A DNA stretch of 64,000 nt from SOIA01 sp964348015 (GCA_964348015.1 CAYGBC010000013.1:30056-94055), one strand, 5' to 3'. Positions 16,085-25,905 are shown, counted from the stretch's first letter. Program-made: numbers and translations. The notes: generated by a model not told the origin, from the sequence alone.

Positions 16085-17650
16085 ATGCGAAAAGAGAGAG
16101 AACCAAAAGCCAGGAATTTTCATCAAGCGAAATGGGATGAGCCCGTCATTTTTGAACTGGATACAGAAGGAGAAAAGGGGATAGTGGTTCCTGGGATAGA
16201 AAAAGAGATTGAGGAGAGCGTGGGGGATGGAATATCCGTGCTTCCGAAGAATATGAGGAGAGAGAAACCTCCTGCACTTCCTGAGATCGGACAGATGAGA
16301 GTGCTCAAGCATTACCTGCGCCTTTCTCAACACTGTTTGGGAGCGGATCTGAACGTGGACCTGGGCCAGGGAACATGCACGATGAAGTACAGCCCGAAGG
16401 TCAACGAGGAGTTCGTCCGTTCTCCGAAGTCCGCAGAGCTCCATCCTTTACAGGAGGAAAGCACGATCCAGGGGGCGCTGGAGATCATGTATAAGCTGGA
16501 CCTGTTCTTGAGGGAGATATCAGGGATGGACAGCTTTTCGTTCCAGCCTGGAGGGGGGTCTCATGCAATCCTGGTCATGGCGTCCATTATCCAGGCCTAT
16601 CACGAGCTGAAAGGCGAAGCGGAAAAGAGAGACGAGATCATCACGACCATTTTTTCTCATCCGTCTGATGCGGCTGCCGCTGCGGTCAAGGGATATAAAA
16701 TTATCACGCTCTACCAGAACGAGGACGGGCTTCCAGAGGTGGAAGCCCTGAAAAAGGCCGTCTCTGAACGCACAGCCGGATTGCTGATCACGAATCCTGA
16801 GGATACGGGAATATTCAATCCAAGGATCGCGGAATTCACGAAGGCCGTCCACGACGCGGGGGGGCTGTGCGGGTATGACCAGGCCAATGCCAACGGGATA
16901 CTGGGTATCACCCGGGCGCGCGAGGCTGATTTTGACCTCTGCTTCTTCAACCTGCACAAAACGTTCTCTTCGCCTCATGGCTGCGGTGGGCCAGCCACAG
17001 GAGCCCTGGGTGTCACGGAAGAGCTTCAGGATTTCCTGCCGATTCCTGTTGTTAAATATGATGGGAATCAATACTGCCTGGACTCTGACCTTCCGCACAC
17101 GATCGGAAAGGTGAGAAGCTTCCAAGGGGTTTTCCCGGCTGTTCTCAGAGCCTACGCCTGGATCATGAGCTTAGGAGCCGAAGGGCTGAAAGAAGCCTCG
17201 AATATAGCCGTTTTGAACAATAACTATATTCTGAAGAAAGTGAGGGAAATAAAGGGAGCCTCCGCTCCCTATGCCAAGGGAAGACACCGCATCGAACAGG
17301 TGAGGTACAGCTGGGAACAGTTGACTCAAGATACAGGAGTGTCCACGGAAGACGTGGCTTTCCGGATGGCGGATTTTGGATTTCATCTCTGGTCGAGCCA
17401 CCACCCGTTTATCGTCCCGCAGCCGTTCACCATCGAGCCGACCGAGTCCTATTCCAAGGAAGAGATCGATGAATACCTTGCCGGATTGAAAAAAATAGCG
17501 GAAGAAGCCTATGAAGACCCAGAAAAGGTTAAGCGTGCGCCGTACAACAGCGTGGTGCACCGAATCGACAACAGCACGCTGGATGACCCGGAGAAATGGG
17601 CGATCACCTGGAGAGCCTATCAAAAAAAGCACATAAACCAGGAAGAGTGA
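16085..17650 (+). CDS. Divergent glycine dehydrogenase subunit 2-like protein (GcvPB family)
   Basis: This 521-residue fold-type I PLP protein matches GcvPB. The family signature around CTMKYSPK and LHPLQEE is kept, and Lys292 in NLHKTFSSPHG is the expected Schiff-base lysine. The loop that in true glycine dehydrogenases reads A-H-G-T-N-P is S-H-P-S-D-A here, and an extra acidic N-terminal segment of about 60 residues is present. No gcvT or gcvH lies in the window, so electron and aminomethyl transfer partners are not shown. The start was taken at the second of two close ATGs because GGGGAG lies seven bases before it. Confidence 0.85.
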   Translation: MRKEREPKARNFHQAKWDEPVIFELDTEGEKGIVVPGIEKEIEESVGDGISVLPKNMRREKPPALPEIGQMRVLKHYLRLSQHCLGADLNVDLGQGTCTMKYSPKVNEEFVRSPKSAELHPLQEESTIQGALEIMYKLDLFLREISGMDSFSFQPGGGSHAILVMASIIQAYHELKGEAEKRDEIITTIFSHPSDAAAAAVKGYKIITLYQNEDGLPEVEALKKAVSERTAGLLITNPEDTGIFNPRIAEFTKAVHDAGGLCGYDQANANGILGITRAREADFDLCFFNLHKTFSSPHGCGGPATGALGVTEELQDFLPIPVVKYDGNQYCLDSDLPHTIGKVRSFQGVFPAVLRAYAWIMSLGAEGLKEASNIAVLNNNYILKKVREIKGASAPYAKGRHRIEQVRYSWEQLTQDTGVSTEDVAFRMADFGFHLWSSHHPFIVPQPFTIEPTESYSKEEIDEYLAGLKKIAEEAYEDPEKVKRAPYNSVVHRIDNSTLDDPEKWAITWRAYQKKHINQEE

Positions 17651-17751
17651 GTGAGTTTCTTCGAAAATAAAAACATAGTGTACGGTATACAGATGCGCAG
17701 CTCAACACGAATATATCTCACTTGAAACTTTTGCGCTGAAGGGAGAATATC

Positions 17752-18642
17752 ATGAAATGGAAACCTTCTGTTCTTATGATTTTTTGCCTGGTTCTGTTGA
17801 GTCTTCCTGTTTATGCACAGGAAGAGGCTGGAGAAAAGGCAGAAAAAAAGCCAAAAAAAGAGCCGAAATTCGGCTGGCAGAAGAAAATGGTTGGGAGCCT
17901 CAATCTGACACAGAACCGCCTCAGCAACTGGACCCAGGGAGGGGAGGATTCGTTGGCCTGGCAGCTCAATATCAATTTCTTGTTCGTCAACAACCGCAAA
18001 AAGACAAACTGGTCGAATTCAGGGAGATTCATTTATGGAACGGCCAAGCTCGGAGAACAAGGATTTCGAAAGTCCATCGATGAGATCAAACTGGAAAGTG
18101 TCATCACCTATAAGGTCGGCAGTAAACTTAATCCTTTCTTGGCTGCTACATGGGAAACGCAGTTTGCGCCGTCTTATAATTACGAGACGGAGCCGGAGAC
18201 TCAGATGTCCGCATTCATGGACCCGGGATATTTTCGGGAGAGTATTGGATTGAACTACATCCCGAATGGCGTGGTCAGGGCACGATTGGGTTTGGCGCTT
18301 AAACAGACCATCGCACACGATTTCCGCAGTTCCTTCACAGATGATCCGGACACAGAAGACAAGATCGAGTGGATTAAACATGAAGCTGGTTTTGAATCCG
18401 TCACGGATGTTTCCTGGAAAATCTCAAAAAACTCACTCTACATATGCAAATTAGAGCTTTTTTATGCCGCTGGATCTTCAATGGATGAGACGGATGTCAA
18501 CTGGGATAATATCCTCTCTGTAAAAATCTCAGAATTCGTAGGGATTACGTTCAACTTCAATTTGTACTACGACAAAGATATCTCCAGCCGACGTCAGATC
18601 CAGCAGTCGATCGCTTTAAGCTTGACTTATGATTTCCTCTGA
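17752..18642 (+). CDS. DUF3078 outer-membrane barrel protein
   Basis: This 296-residue protein has a signal peptide ending at ...PVYAQ, a short Lys/Glu-rich linker, then a DUF3078-type region (NLTQNRLSNWTQGGEDSL) followed by alternating amphipathic strands ending in a terminal aromatic-rich strand. That pattern suggests an outer-membrane beta-barrel. Its role is unknown; related proteins are described only as Bacteroidetes/Acidobacteria outer-membrane proteins. It stands about 100 bases after the GcvPB-like gene, probably in a separate transcript. Confidence 0.8.
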   Translation: MKWKPSVLMIFCLVLLSLPVYAQEEAGEKAEKKPKKEPKFGWQKKMVGSLNLTQNRLSNWTQGGEDSLAWQLNINFLFVNNRKKTNWSNSGRFIYGTAKLGEQGFRKSIDEIKLESVITYKVGSKLNPFLAATWETQFAPSYNYETEPETQMSAFMDPGYFRESIGLNYIPNGVVRARLGLALKQTIAHDFRSSFTDDPDTEDKIEWIKHEAGFESVTDVSWKISKNSLYICKLELFYAAGSSMDETDVNWDNILSVKISEFVGITFNFNLYYDKDISSRRQIQQSIALSLTYDFL

Positions 18643-18659
18643 GCAAAATTTTGCAGAGG
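18636..18659 (+). terminator. Hairpin over the stop codon of the DUF3078 gene
   Basis: CCTCT and GCAA pair with TTGC and AGAGG across an AATT loop, with a two-base bulge. There is no following T-run, so this is a candidate transcript-end or stability hairpin and not a typical intrinsic terminator. Confidence 0.3.
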
Positions 18660-18925
18660 ATAAGACGACGCAGAATCGCGAGATGTTTTTGGAGATGCTC
18701 AGCAGCCGTGTGATGATTGAATGGTAACTCTTCGTAAACTTCATTCTAATTCCGGTTAAATCAATAACCAGACTTATCTCACCCCTCCCGATGAAATAAT
18801 GTATAAAAATTCACCTTTGAATTCACCACAAGAGGCGATTGCTCAACAGGCGCAGGTATGAGAAAATTTTCTGTGAATAGAGAACGAATAAAACAGGTAT
18901 TTATGCCTGAATACATGGAGGCGTT

Positions 18926-19477
18926 ATGAATTGCCCGAATTGTGACAGATTTTCTCCCAGTTCGCGGATATGTGTTCACTGTGGAGAGCCAATGCCTTCT
19001 TCTTCCAATGCGAAACGCTCGAGCTCATTTTCCCTGTTTTCAGGGGGCAGCTCGTTCATGAAGGTTTTTTTAGTACTCCTCCTGATTATTGTTGGGTACT
19101 GGGCGTATTCGAGGTTTTTTACGGTAAAGGATATTCCTTCTTACATGAATGAGGGGCCTGTTTATCTTAACGAAATGATCGTGAGCGGAGAGACTAATAT
19201 TGTCGACCTATACAGCGATTACTGCCCTCCCTGCGTGCAGATCGCTCCCTATCTCAAAATGCTGGATTCGAGGAGGGAGGATATTTCTATCGTGAAGATC
19301 GATATCAACCGGAGCGGAGTCACTGGAATCGATTGGCGGTCACCTGTGGCGAGACAGTTCAAACTGAGCAGCATCCCTCACTTTATCGTTATCTCTCCAT
19401 CGGGAAAACTGAAATTTCAGGGGAAAAAGGCATATAAGTTTGTACTGGCCCAGTTGAAGGAAGAAGGATTAATTTAA
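18926..19477 (+). CDS. Zinc-ribbon, membrane-anchored thioredoxin-like protein
   Basis: This 183-residue protein combines three parts. Residues 1-25 form a zinc ribbon with two C-x-x-C pairs (CPNC and CVHC), about residues 45-65 form one transmembrane helix, and the rest is a thioredoxin fold with the active site Cys100-Pro-Pro-Cys103 and the cis-proline region S-S-I-P-H-F. The topology implied is a cytosolic zinc ribbon with the redox domain outside the membrane, or the reverse if the helix inverts. CPPC is unusual next to the common CGPC and is associated with altered redox potential. GGAGG precedes the ATG. The partner is unknown; no ccm-type genes are near. Confidence 0.82.
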   Translation: MNCPNCDRFSPSSRICVHCGEPMPSSSNAKRSSSFSLFSGGSSFMKVFLVLLLIIVGYWAYSRFFTVKDIPSYMNEGPVYLNEMIVSGETNIVDLYSDYCPPCVQIAPYLKMLDSRREDISIVKIDINRSGVTGIDWRSPVARQFKLSSIPHFIVISPSGKLKFQGKKAYKFVLAQLKEEGLI

Positions 19478-19542
19478 TCCAAGAATTTCCCAGATAGCAT
19501 CAGGGAATGTATTCGCTCCAGTCAGATTTGTAACCGCCTTGC

Positions 19543-21204
19543 CTAATGGCGGATGTAAACCTTGTAGGTATACGTGATTTCCAATTCCTCGCCTGCTTTG
19601 ACGGGGACTTCCCACGAAATATAAGAATTGAAATTCACTCCTCTGAGCCCTTCGGCCACTTTCTCGATCTTTCCGTTGTGACTGACCTCGAGGACCTCCC
19701 CGGTAACCTTCTTCTTGATCTCCATGGTCACATCTTTGGATTTGGCATTGTTGATGTACAGTTCTCCCTTCACGGTCACGAGGTCGTAGGAGCTCCGGTA
19801 GAGCCTGACATCCCGCTGTCTTTCGATTTCGTATTCATGCCTGTTTGTCTTGATGTCAGTGGCAATCGTTAATTTCAAGTTGGTCTTGGTGGTTTTGGGT
19901 GTGTAATTGATCGTATCCTGAGCCAGAGGCTTCCAGCCGCTGACTGTCAAAGCCGGAGCGGTGGTCCAGGGGTAATCCGTGGAGTTTTCCAGTTTTATCG
20001 AATGCCAGACCTGCTCTCTGTCCTGCGGCTGTTGTCCCGAACGCTGGTATCCTCTGGGGTCCACGTTGAGAGTATCCGGAACATTCCATTCGTAAATGTG
20101 CTTGTACTCCACTTCCTGGGAAAAGATGTGGTAATAGGCTCTTTCTCCCTTCTTCAAGTGGATGCCTTTTTTGTGGTAGAGAAAAAGGTCTTCTTCGGAA
20201 GCTCCCGGGACTCCCTTTATAGCGGCATAGCCATAGTCTATGGGTTGCACCCGGGCTTCCTCGCGGAATGCGGCGGGAGCACTTTGTCTCATGATGTTCG
20301 ACATCTGGCTGTACTCGTTTCGGCGTCTGGCTCCGGCTTCCAAGCTCGTGATGAACTGGCTGAGAGCCTGGTCTAAGGCCATCGGAGAGAGAACATCGGC
20401 ATACATGAAGTTCGGATAGCCCACCACAAAAAAGGCATCCACATCCTTCAAATCTTCCACATCATTGATGATGGTCGCCTTCATGGTGATTCGCGCTTTT
20501 TTCGGGTCTTCAATATTGACCAGATAACTGGGTAACCAGCTGATGCCTTTCTGTAAATAAGACAAGCTGAGCTTCGCTTTCTTCTTTGGAGTGGAGAGTT
20601 TGAATTTGATTCTTTTTTCCTTTTTTTGGTCCAAGATTCGGTCGGAATAGCCGGAGGAGAATTGAATTTTTGAGATCGTATTTTTGTTTATGACGACGTC
20701 CCCGTCCTTTGTGCTGATGATAACGATTAAACCTTGATAAGGCTGTCCGCGCTGGGGCGCGCTCTCTGGGTCAGGCTCTCGACTCTGGGGAACGGATTTA
20801 ATGATTCCCTCGATGACCTGGTTGTGCGCGGTGATTTTTGCCTTTTTGCCGACGTTGGCCTGCAGAAGTTCCTGGAGAGTGATTGCCGTACCCTCGCTTT
20901 TCACGTCTTCATAAAATCCGATGACTTCTTCGAGTTGAACATCCTCATCCAACGAACCTATCCACAAAGATCCTAATGTTGCCTGGGGGACAGACTTCGT
21001 GACCGCCCAGTTCTCCTGCAGTTCCACTTCTCCTTCACGGATGAAAAATCCCAGCCCGTTTTTAAAGAGAGCGAGGGTTGTCGGTTTTGTTTTCAACACA
21101 GGCAGGGGATTGTCTTTTTCTCCGGATGCGGATATCGAGTGAAAAGAAAGGATCATTCCCAGCAGTGCAAATATTGCGATTTTGATGAGAAGTTGTTTTG
21201 ACAT
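19543..21204 (-). CDS. DUF4139 domain protein, exported
   Basis: This 553-residue protein has an N-terminal signal segment and belongs to the DUF4139 family, recognisable from LSLSYLQKGISWLPSYLVNI and the long beta-rich tail ending in a conserved ITYTYKVYI strand. The middle (about 280-340) has a variable helical, Arg-rich region. Family members are exported beta-sandwich proteins of unknown function related to eukaryotic mucoidy-inhibitor-like proteins. GGAGG lies eight bases before the ATG. It converges with the thioredoxin gene with 65 bases between them. Confidence 0.82.
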   Translation of the reverse strand: MSKQLLIKIAIFALLGMILSFHSISASGEKDNPLPVLKTKPTTLALFKNGLGFFIREGEVELQENWAVTKSVPQATLGSLWIGSLDEDVQLEEVIGFYEDVKSEGTAITLQELLQANVGKKAKITAHNQVIEGIIKSVPQSREPDPESAPQRGQPYQGLIVIISTKDGDVVINKNTISKIQFSSGYSDRILDQKKEKRIKFKLSTPKKKAKLSLSYLQKGISWLPSYLVNIEDPKKARITMKATIINDVEDLKDVDAFFVVGYPNFMYADVLSPMALDQALSQFITSLEAGARRRNEYSQMSNIMRQSAPAAFREEARVQPIDYGYAAIKGVPGASEEDLFLYHKKGIHLKKGERAYYHIFSQEVEYKHIYEWNVPDTLNVDPRGYQRSGQQPQDREQVWHSIKLENSTDYPWTTAPALTVSGWKPLAQDTINYTPKTTKTNLKLTIATDIKTNRHEYEIERQRDVRLYRSSYDLVTVKGELYINNAKSKDVTMEIKKKVTGEVLEVSHNGKIEKVAEGLRGVNFNSYISWEVPVKAGEELEITYTYKVYIRH

Positions 21205-21309
21205 GTTGGCTGCCTCCTTTCAGCTTATCGTCCATATAATAGCATACTGATGGCTTTTTAAAGAATTATTCTCTTTAAAAATCAAATTTCTATTGTCCAC
21301 GATTGTCTG

Positions 21310-21315
21310 TATAAT
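21310..21315 (+). promoter_or_regulatory. -10-like TATAAT before the GH29 gene
   Basis: A perfect TATAAT lies 52 bases before the ATG. No convincing -35 element was found at 16-18 bases, so support is partial. Confidence 0.35.
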
Positions 21316-21366
21316 GAATATCCTGTATTGGGAGATATAGACACTATAAAAATAAGGAAGGGAAAA

Positions 21367-23424
21367 ATGAGAAAAGAAAGTTGCGTTTTTAAGTGGGTTT
21401 ATCTGGGATTATTAGCTGTATTACTCGCGGGCCTCTTTTCCTGTGGTATACCCAAAAACGAAGAGAGGGACGAGCGGATGGCCTGGTGGCGTGAAGCCAG
21501 GTTTGGAATGTTCATTCACTGGGGGCTTTATGCCATACCTGCAGGTGAATGGAAAGGGGAAACTCGGCATGCGGAATGGATACTGACAACAGCACAGATT
21601 CCTGTGAAAGAGTATGAAAAATTCACTCAGGAGTTCAACCCGGTGAAATTCAATGCCAAGGAGTGGGTCAGTACGGCCAAGGAAGCGGGCATGAAGTACA
21701 TCGTCATCACCAGTAAACACCATGACGGCTTTTGCCTGTTCGATTCCGAGTTTACAGAGTATGACGTGATGGATGCCACTCCGTTCAAACGGGATATCAT
21801 GAAGGAACTGGCGGAGGAATGCCGAGACCAGGGCCTCAAGATCTGCTGGTACCACTCGATCATGGACTGGCACCATCCGGATTATCTGCCGCGGCGCAAC
21901 TGGGAAAAGCGTTCGGCCGAGGGAGTGGACTATGACCGTTACGTGGAACACATGAAGAACCAGGTCAAGGAGCTTGTCACCAAATATGGGGAGATCGGTG
22001 TCCTCTGGTTTGACGGAGAGTGGGAGGCCACCTGGGATGCCGAGAGAGGGCGTGATCTTTACAAGTATGTCCGTTCACTCCAGCCGAGTATCATCATCAA
22101 TAACCGTGTGGGAAAGGGACGGGCAGGCATGACAGGCACGTATGATCCGGAGACAGCCTCCGGGGACTTCGGTACACCTGAACAGGAAATCCCGGCCACC
22201 GGTCTTGGCTACGACTGGGAGACCTGCATGACTATGAACGACCACTGGGGATACAACAAAAACGACCATAATTGGAAATCCAAAGAGGACCTGATCCGTA
22301 AACTCGTGGATATCGCGAGCAAAGGTGGGAACTTTCTGCTGAATGTCGGGCCTACGGCCGAAGGCCTTTTCCCCCAGCCGAGCATCGAAAGATTGAAGGC
22401 GATGGGCGATTGGATGCAGATCAACGGAGAGAGCATCTACGGAACCACAGCCAGTCTGTTCTCCAGGCTGGATTGGGGCCGAAGCACGACTAAACAGAAT
22501 AAACTGTTCCTTCATGTATTTGACTGGCCTGAAGACGGCAGGCTCGAAGTGCCGGGGCTTGTCAGTCGTGCCGAGTCGGTCTATCTCCTGGCAGATACTC
22601 GAACACGGTTGAATATCGAGTATGCGCACGGTTCAGCTGTGATATCGGTGCCTTCTGAGGCACCGGACCCCATCGTCTCGGTCATTGTTTTGGAGTTTGA
22701 CGAAGAGCCTGAGGTTGTTAGAGAGCCCAAGATTAGGGCTGATTCAGACATTTTTTGTGACTGGCTTGAGGTCACTCTTTCGAGCAATATCGGGAATGTT
22801 CTGATCAGGTATACGCTGGATGGGAGCCAGCCGACCAACGAATCGGCGGTCTACAGACGGCCGATCAAGCTGGACAAAACGGCAACACTCACATGCCAGG
22901 TATTCCGGGATGGTCAAGCCATAAGCGCGGCAGTCGGCAAGACGTTCACAAAAGTTATCCCCCGACCTGCCGATTCGACTCTCGAGCTGGCTCCGGGATT
23001 GCGTTATGAGTATTATCATGGGACATGGGACTGGCTTCCGGATTTTGATCAACTGGAGCCTGTCTCATTAGGAGAAGTGGCGAGCTTCGACATCAGCCAG
23101 AGGGAGCGAAAGGAATACTTTGCGTTCAGGTTCATCGGATATATTCGAGCACCTGAGGATGGAGTGTACAAATTCTATGTGGCCTCGGATGACGGAAGCC
23201 GCCTGTACATCGGGAAGCACCTTGTGGTGGACAATGACGGGCTGCACGGGTCAGAGGAAGTTGCCGGACAAATGGCTCTGGGAGCTGGATTCCATCCGAT
23301 AACGGTCGGTTTCTTCCAGAAGAGTGGGGGAGTGGATTTTGAAGTTTCGTATTCCGGGCGCAACAGGGAGAAACAGCCCATCCCGGCCTCCTTGCTTTTT
23401 CATCAGAAGTCTCCTCAAGACTGA
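21367..23424 (+). CDS. Alpha-L-fucosidase (GH29) lipoprotein with PA14 domain
   Basis: This 685-residue enzyme starts with a lipoprotein signal (lipobox L-F-S-C). The GH29 barrel follows, with MFIHWGLYAIP, YIVITSKHHDGF and Asp216 in VLWFDGEW as the predicted nucleophile. After about residue 455 comes a chitobiase-C-terminal-like beta domain (IRYTLDGSQPTN), then a PA14 domain (about 540-680) with F-Y-V-A-S-D-D-G-S, a calcium-dependent sugar-binding fold. The enzyme would release terminal L-fucose at the cell surface or in the periplasm. The ATG preceded by GGAAGGG gives the correct signal peptide; the longer frame does not. It is monocistronic. Confidence 0.92.
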   Translation: MRKESCVFKWVYLGLLAVLLAGLFSCGIPKNEERDERMAWWREARFGMFIHWGLYAIPAGEWKGETRHAEWILTTAQIPVKEYEKFTQEFNPVKFNAKEWVSTAKEAGMKYIVITSKHHDGFCLFDSEFTEYDVMDATPFKRDIMKELAEECRDQGLKICWYHSIMDWHHPDYLPRRNWEKRSAEGVDYDRYVEHMKNQVKELVTKYGEIGVLWFDGEWEATWDAERGRDLYKYVRSLQPSIIINNRVGKGRAGMTGTYDPETASGDFGTPEQEIPATGLGYDWETCMTMNDHWGYNKNDHNWKSKEDLIRKLVDIASKGGNFLLNVGPTAEGLFPQPSIERLKAMGDWMQINGESIYGTTASLFSRLDWGRSTTKQNKLFLHVFDWPEDGRLEVPGLVSRAESVYLLADTRTRLNIEYAHGSAVISVPSEAPDPIVSVIVLEFDEEPEVVREPKIRADSDIFCDWLEVTLSSNIGNVLIRYTLDGSQPTNESAVYRRPIKLDKTATLTCQVFRDGQAISAAVGKTFTKVIPRPADSTLELAPGLRYEYYHGTWDWLPDFDQLEPVSLGEVASFDISQRERKEYFAFRFIGYIRAPEDGVYKFYVASDDGSRLYIGKHLVVDNDGLHGSEEVAGQMALGAGFHPITVGFFQKSGGVDFEVSYSGRNREKQPIPASLLFHQKSPQD

Positions 23425-23591
23425 TTTTATCCATCGAATGAGAAAGAAATCGATGTATGCAATGAGGTGCTTGTGACCACATTGTTCTAATCGGCGACTC
23501 ATCGAAATTTTAACTGACCTGGATTGTTCACAAAACGATGCGAAATCCTGTCTTGGCCTATTATTAGAAGAAAAAGCAATAGAATAAAATC

Positions 23592-24932
23592 ATGAGCTCG
23601 TCAAACACGTCAGAATTGCGAAGGGCTATCGGACTGCCCCAAGCCGTGGCGATGGTCGCCGGGACGATGATCGGCGCATCGATCTTCGTCCAACCTTCTG
23701 AAATAACCGGTCAGGTTCCCTCAGTGACAGGGATTTTCCTCGTGTGGCTGATCGCGGGAGTTCTGACATTTTTTGGCGCGCTGGTCTGCGCAGAGCTGGC
23801 ATCGATTTTCACGCAGACCGGAGGAGTCTATGTTTATCTTAAAGAAGCCTACTCCCCTTCCATCGGATTTTTATGGGGATGGGCGATGTTCTGGAGCATC
23901 CATTCCGGGATCATGGCTGCGATCGCTGTTATATTTGCACGTTACACGAATTATTTTATTCCTCTGGGGAGTGCCGGAATTAAAGGGGTAGCGGTCGGAG
24001 TGATTTTTGTGATTTCTGCGGTCAATTATATGGGCGTCAAGCAGGGCAGTGCCGTGCAGACGCTTTTCACGTTAGGAAAAGTCATCGCCGTTGTGTTTAT
24101 TGTCATTCTGGGTTTTACAATCGGTTCGAAGGCGCCAGAACATTTCGTAACCGGAGAATTGGCCAACACAGACATTTCCATCAACAGCTTTTTCCTTGCG
24201 TTGGTTGCCGGTTTGTTCGCGTTTGGAGGCTGGCATATGGTGACTTACAATGCAGAGGAGACGATCGAGCCGCGTAAAACTATCCCGCGCGCTTTAATGC
24301 TGGGCACGATAATCGTGACTTTGTGCTATATGGCTTTGAATGCGGTGTACATGTACATACTGCCCCTGGATACAGTGGCCTCATCCAAGCGGATTGCTGC
24401 GGATGCGGCTGACACGCTCCTCGGATATGGAGGCGGTTCGTTCATGTCTGTTCTGGTGATGTTTTCAACATTCGGGGCTTTAAGCGGGATTATTCTCTGT
24501 GGGCCCCGTGTGTATTACTCCATGGCAAAAGACGGCTTGTTCTTTCGATGGGTCGGTGCGGTCCATCCCCGCTACCGAACTCCTCATAGAGCTATCGTTA
24601 TGCAGGCGGTTTGGTCGTCGGTTTTGGTTGTGACGGGAACGTATAAAGCATTGTTTACCAGAGTTGTATACACAGAATGGATTTTTTTCGCCGTGATGGC
24701 TCTGGGGTTGTTCCGGCTTCGCCGCAGGCCGAACCTCGTCCGTGGTTATAAAATCTGGGGCTATCCTGTGATACCGGTCCTGTTCATAGTCTCGTCCCTG
24801 GCCATAGTGGTCAATCAAATTATCTCTGACCCGAGAGAAAGCGTGTTCGGACTCTCTCTTGTTTTGGCGGGATTGCCGGTTTATATTCTATGGGTTACAA
24901 ATAAGAGAAGGAGTGAAGACGATGATCATTGA
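23592..24932 (+). CDS. APC-family amino acid permease
   Basis: This 446-residue inner-membrane protein has about twelve transmembrane helices and the family motif GTMIGASIFVQPSE in helix 1, plus A-E-L-A-S-I-F-T-Q-T-G-G. It belongs to the amino acid/polyamine/organocation superfamily, nearest to LAT/YfnA-like permeases. The transported amino acid is unknown. No good ribosome site is seen before the ATG. Its 3' end overlaps the ACMSD-like gene by 11 bases, so uptake and metabolism of the same compound are probably coupled. Confidence 0.9.
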   Translation: MSSSNTSELRRAIGLPQAVAMVAGTMIGASIFVQPSEITGQVPSVTGIFLVWLIAGVLTFFGALVCAELASIFTQTGGVYVYLKEAYSPSIGFLWGWAMFWSIHSGIMAAIAVIFARYTNYFIPLGSAGIKGVAVGVIFVISAVNYMGVKQGSAVQTLFTLGKVIAVVFIVILGFTIGSKAPEHFVTGELANTDISINSFFLALVAGLFAFGGWHMVTYNAEETIEPRKTIPRALMLGTIIVTLCYMALNAVYMYILPLDTVASSKRIAADAADTLLGYGGGSFMSVLVMFSTFGALSGIILCGPRVYYSMAKDGLFFRWVGAVHPRYRTPHRAIVMQAVWSSVLVVTGTYKALFTRVVYTEWIFFAVMALGLFRLRRRPNLVRGYKIWGYPVIPVLFIVSSLAIVVNQIISDPRESVFGLSLVLAGLPVYILWVTNKRRSEDDDH

Positions 24933-25905
24933 TTTCCACAACCATTTCTATCCCGCGGAATATATCGAGGCCATACAGAGAGGGCCGAGCAACATCGAGG
25001 TGACATTTGATGAGGATAATAATCCGCTTTTGCACTATCCCGGGGATTACAACATTCTGGTTCCTGAGCACAGAGATATCGGTTCTCGGGAGGAAGCCCT
25101 GAGGAAGGAAGGGATTGGCATGCAGGTTCTCTCTTTCACGACTCCAGGAACCCAGATTGAGTCCCCAAAACGCTCCGTCGAATTGGCTCGGGCAGTGAAC
25201 AACAGTTTCGCGAAGATCAAAAAGAATCACAGCAGCCGGTTCGATACACTGGCCACCCTTCCGATGAATGACGTGGAGGCCTCGATCAAGGAGCTGGATC
25301 GGGCGTTCGGCGAACTGGGGTTCAAAGGAGTGACGGTGTTCAGCAATATCAACGGGATAGCGTTGAGTGATCAACGGTTTTGGCCTCTCTATAGAAAAGC
25401 GAATGATTTGAATGCGGTGTTCTCTATCCATCCGAATTTTCCTGTGGGGGTTGAGGCCATGACAGATTACTGGTTGATGCCTTTAGTCGGGTTCACGTTT
25501 GATACGACTCTCGCCGCGGCCAAGCTTGTTTTCAGCGGTGTGGCCGAGAGATTTCCGAAAATCAAGTGGGTCCTGGCCCATTTGGGAGGAGCCATTCCGT
25601 ATCTCGCGGAAAGGCTGGATAGAGGGTATTTCGCCTTCAAGGAGTGCAGAGAGCAAATCAGCCAGCCTCCCAGTGAGTATTTAAGGAAGTTTTATTATGA
25701 TTCAGTAAATTTTGATGTCAGAGCGCTCCAATTGGCTGTTGATTTTGCCGGTGCGGACCACATTTTGGCGGGGAGTGACTATCCTCATCAGATCGGAAGC
25801 CTGCAGAAGATGGTCGAGAGCATTGAGAAACTGAGCATCTCTCCCGAGGAGAAAACCGGTATTCTCGGCGGAAATGCGAAGAAGTTACTGAAAATGCAAT
25901 ACTAA
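24922..25905 (+). CDS. ACMSD-like amidohydrolase (Amidohydro_2)
   Basis: This 327-residue TIM-barrel metal enzyme shows H-x-H in DFHNHFYP, His in LAHLGGAIPYL and Asp in GSDYPHQIG, the metal and catalytic positions of the amino-carboxymuconate-semialdehyde decarboxylase family. Members decarboxylate or hydrolyse aromatic or related acids. The ATG with AAGGAG eight bases upstream was chosen; a longer frame inside the permease lacks support. The overlap with the permease gene suggests a substrate derived from an imported amino acid such as an aromatic one, which is inference. Confidence 0.87.
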   Translation: MIIDFHNHFYPAEYIEAIQRGPSNIEVTFDEDNNPLLHYPGDYNILVPEHRDIGSREEALRKEGIGMQVLSFTTPGTQIESPKRSVELARAVNNSFAKIKKNHSSRFDTLATLPMNDVEASIKELDRAFGELGFKGVTVFSNINGIALSDQRFWPLYRKANDLNAVFSIHPNFPVGVEAMTDYWLMPLVGFTFDTTLAAAKLVFSGVAERFPKIKWVLAHLGGAIPYLAERLDRGYFAFKECREQISQPPSEYLRKFYYDSVNFDVRALQLAVDFAGADHILAGSDYPHQIGSLQKMVESIEKLSISPEEKTGILGGNAKKLLKMQY

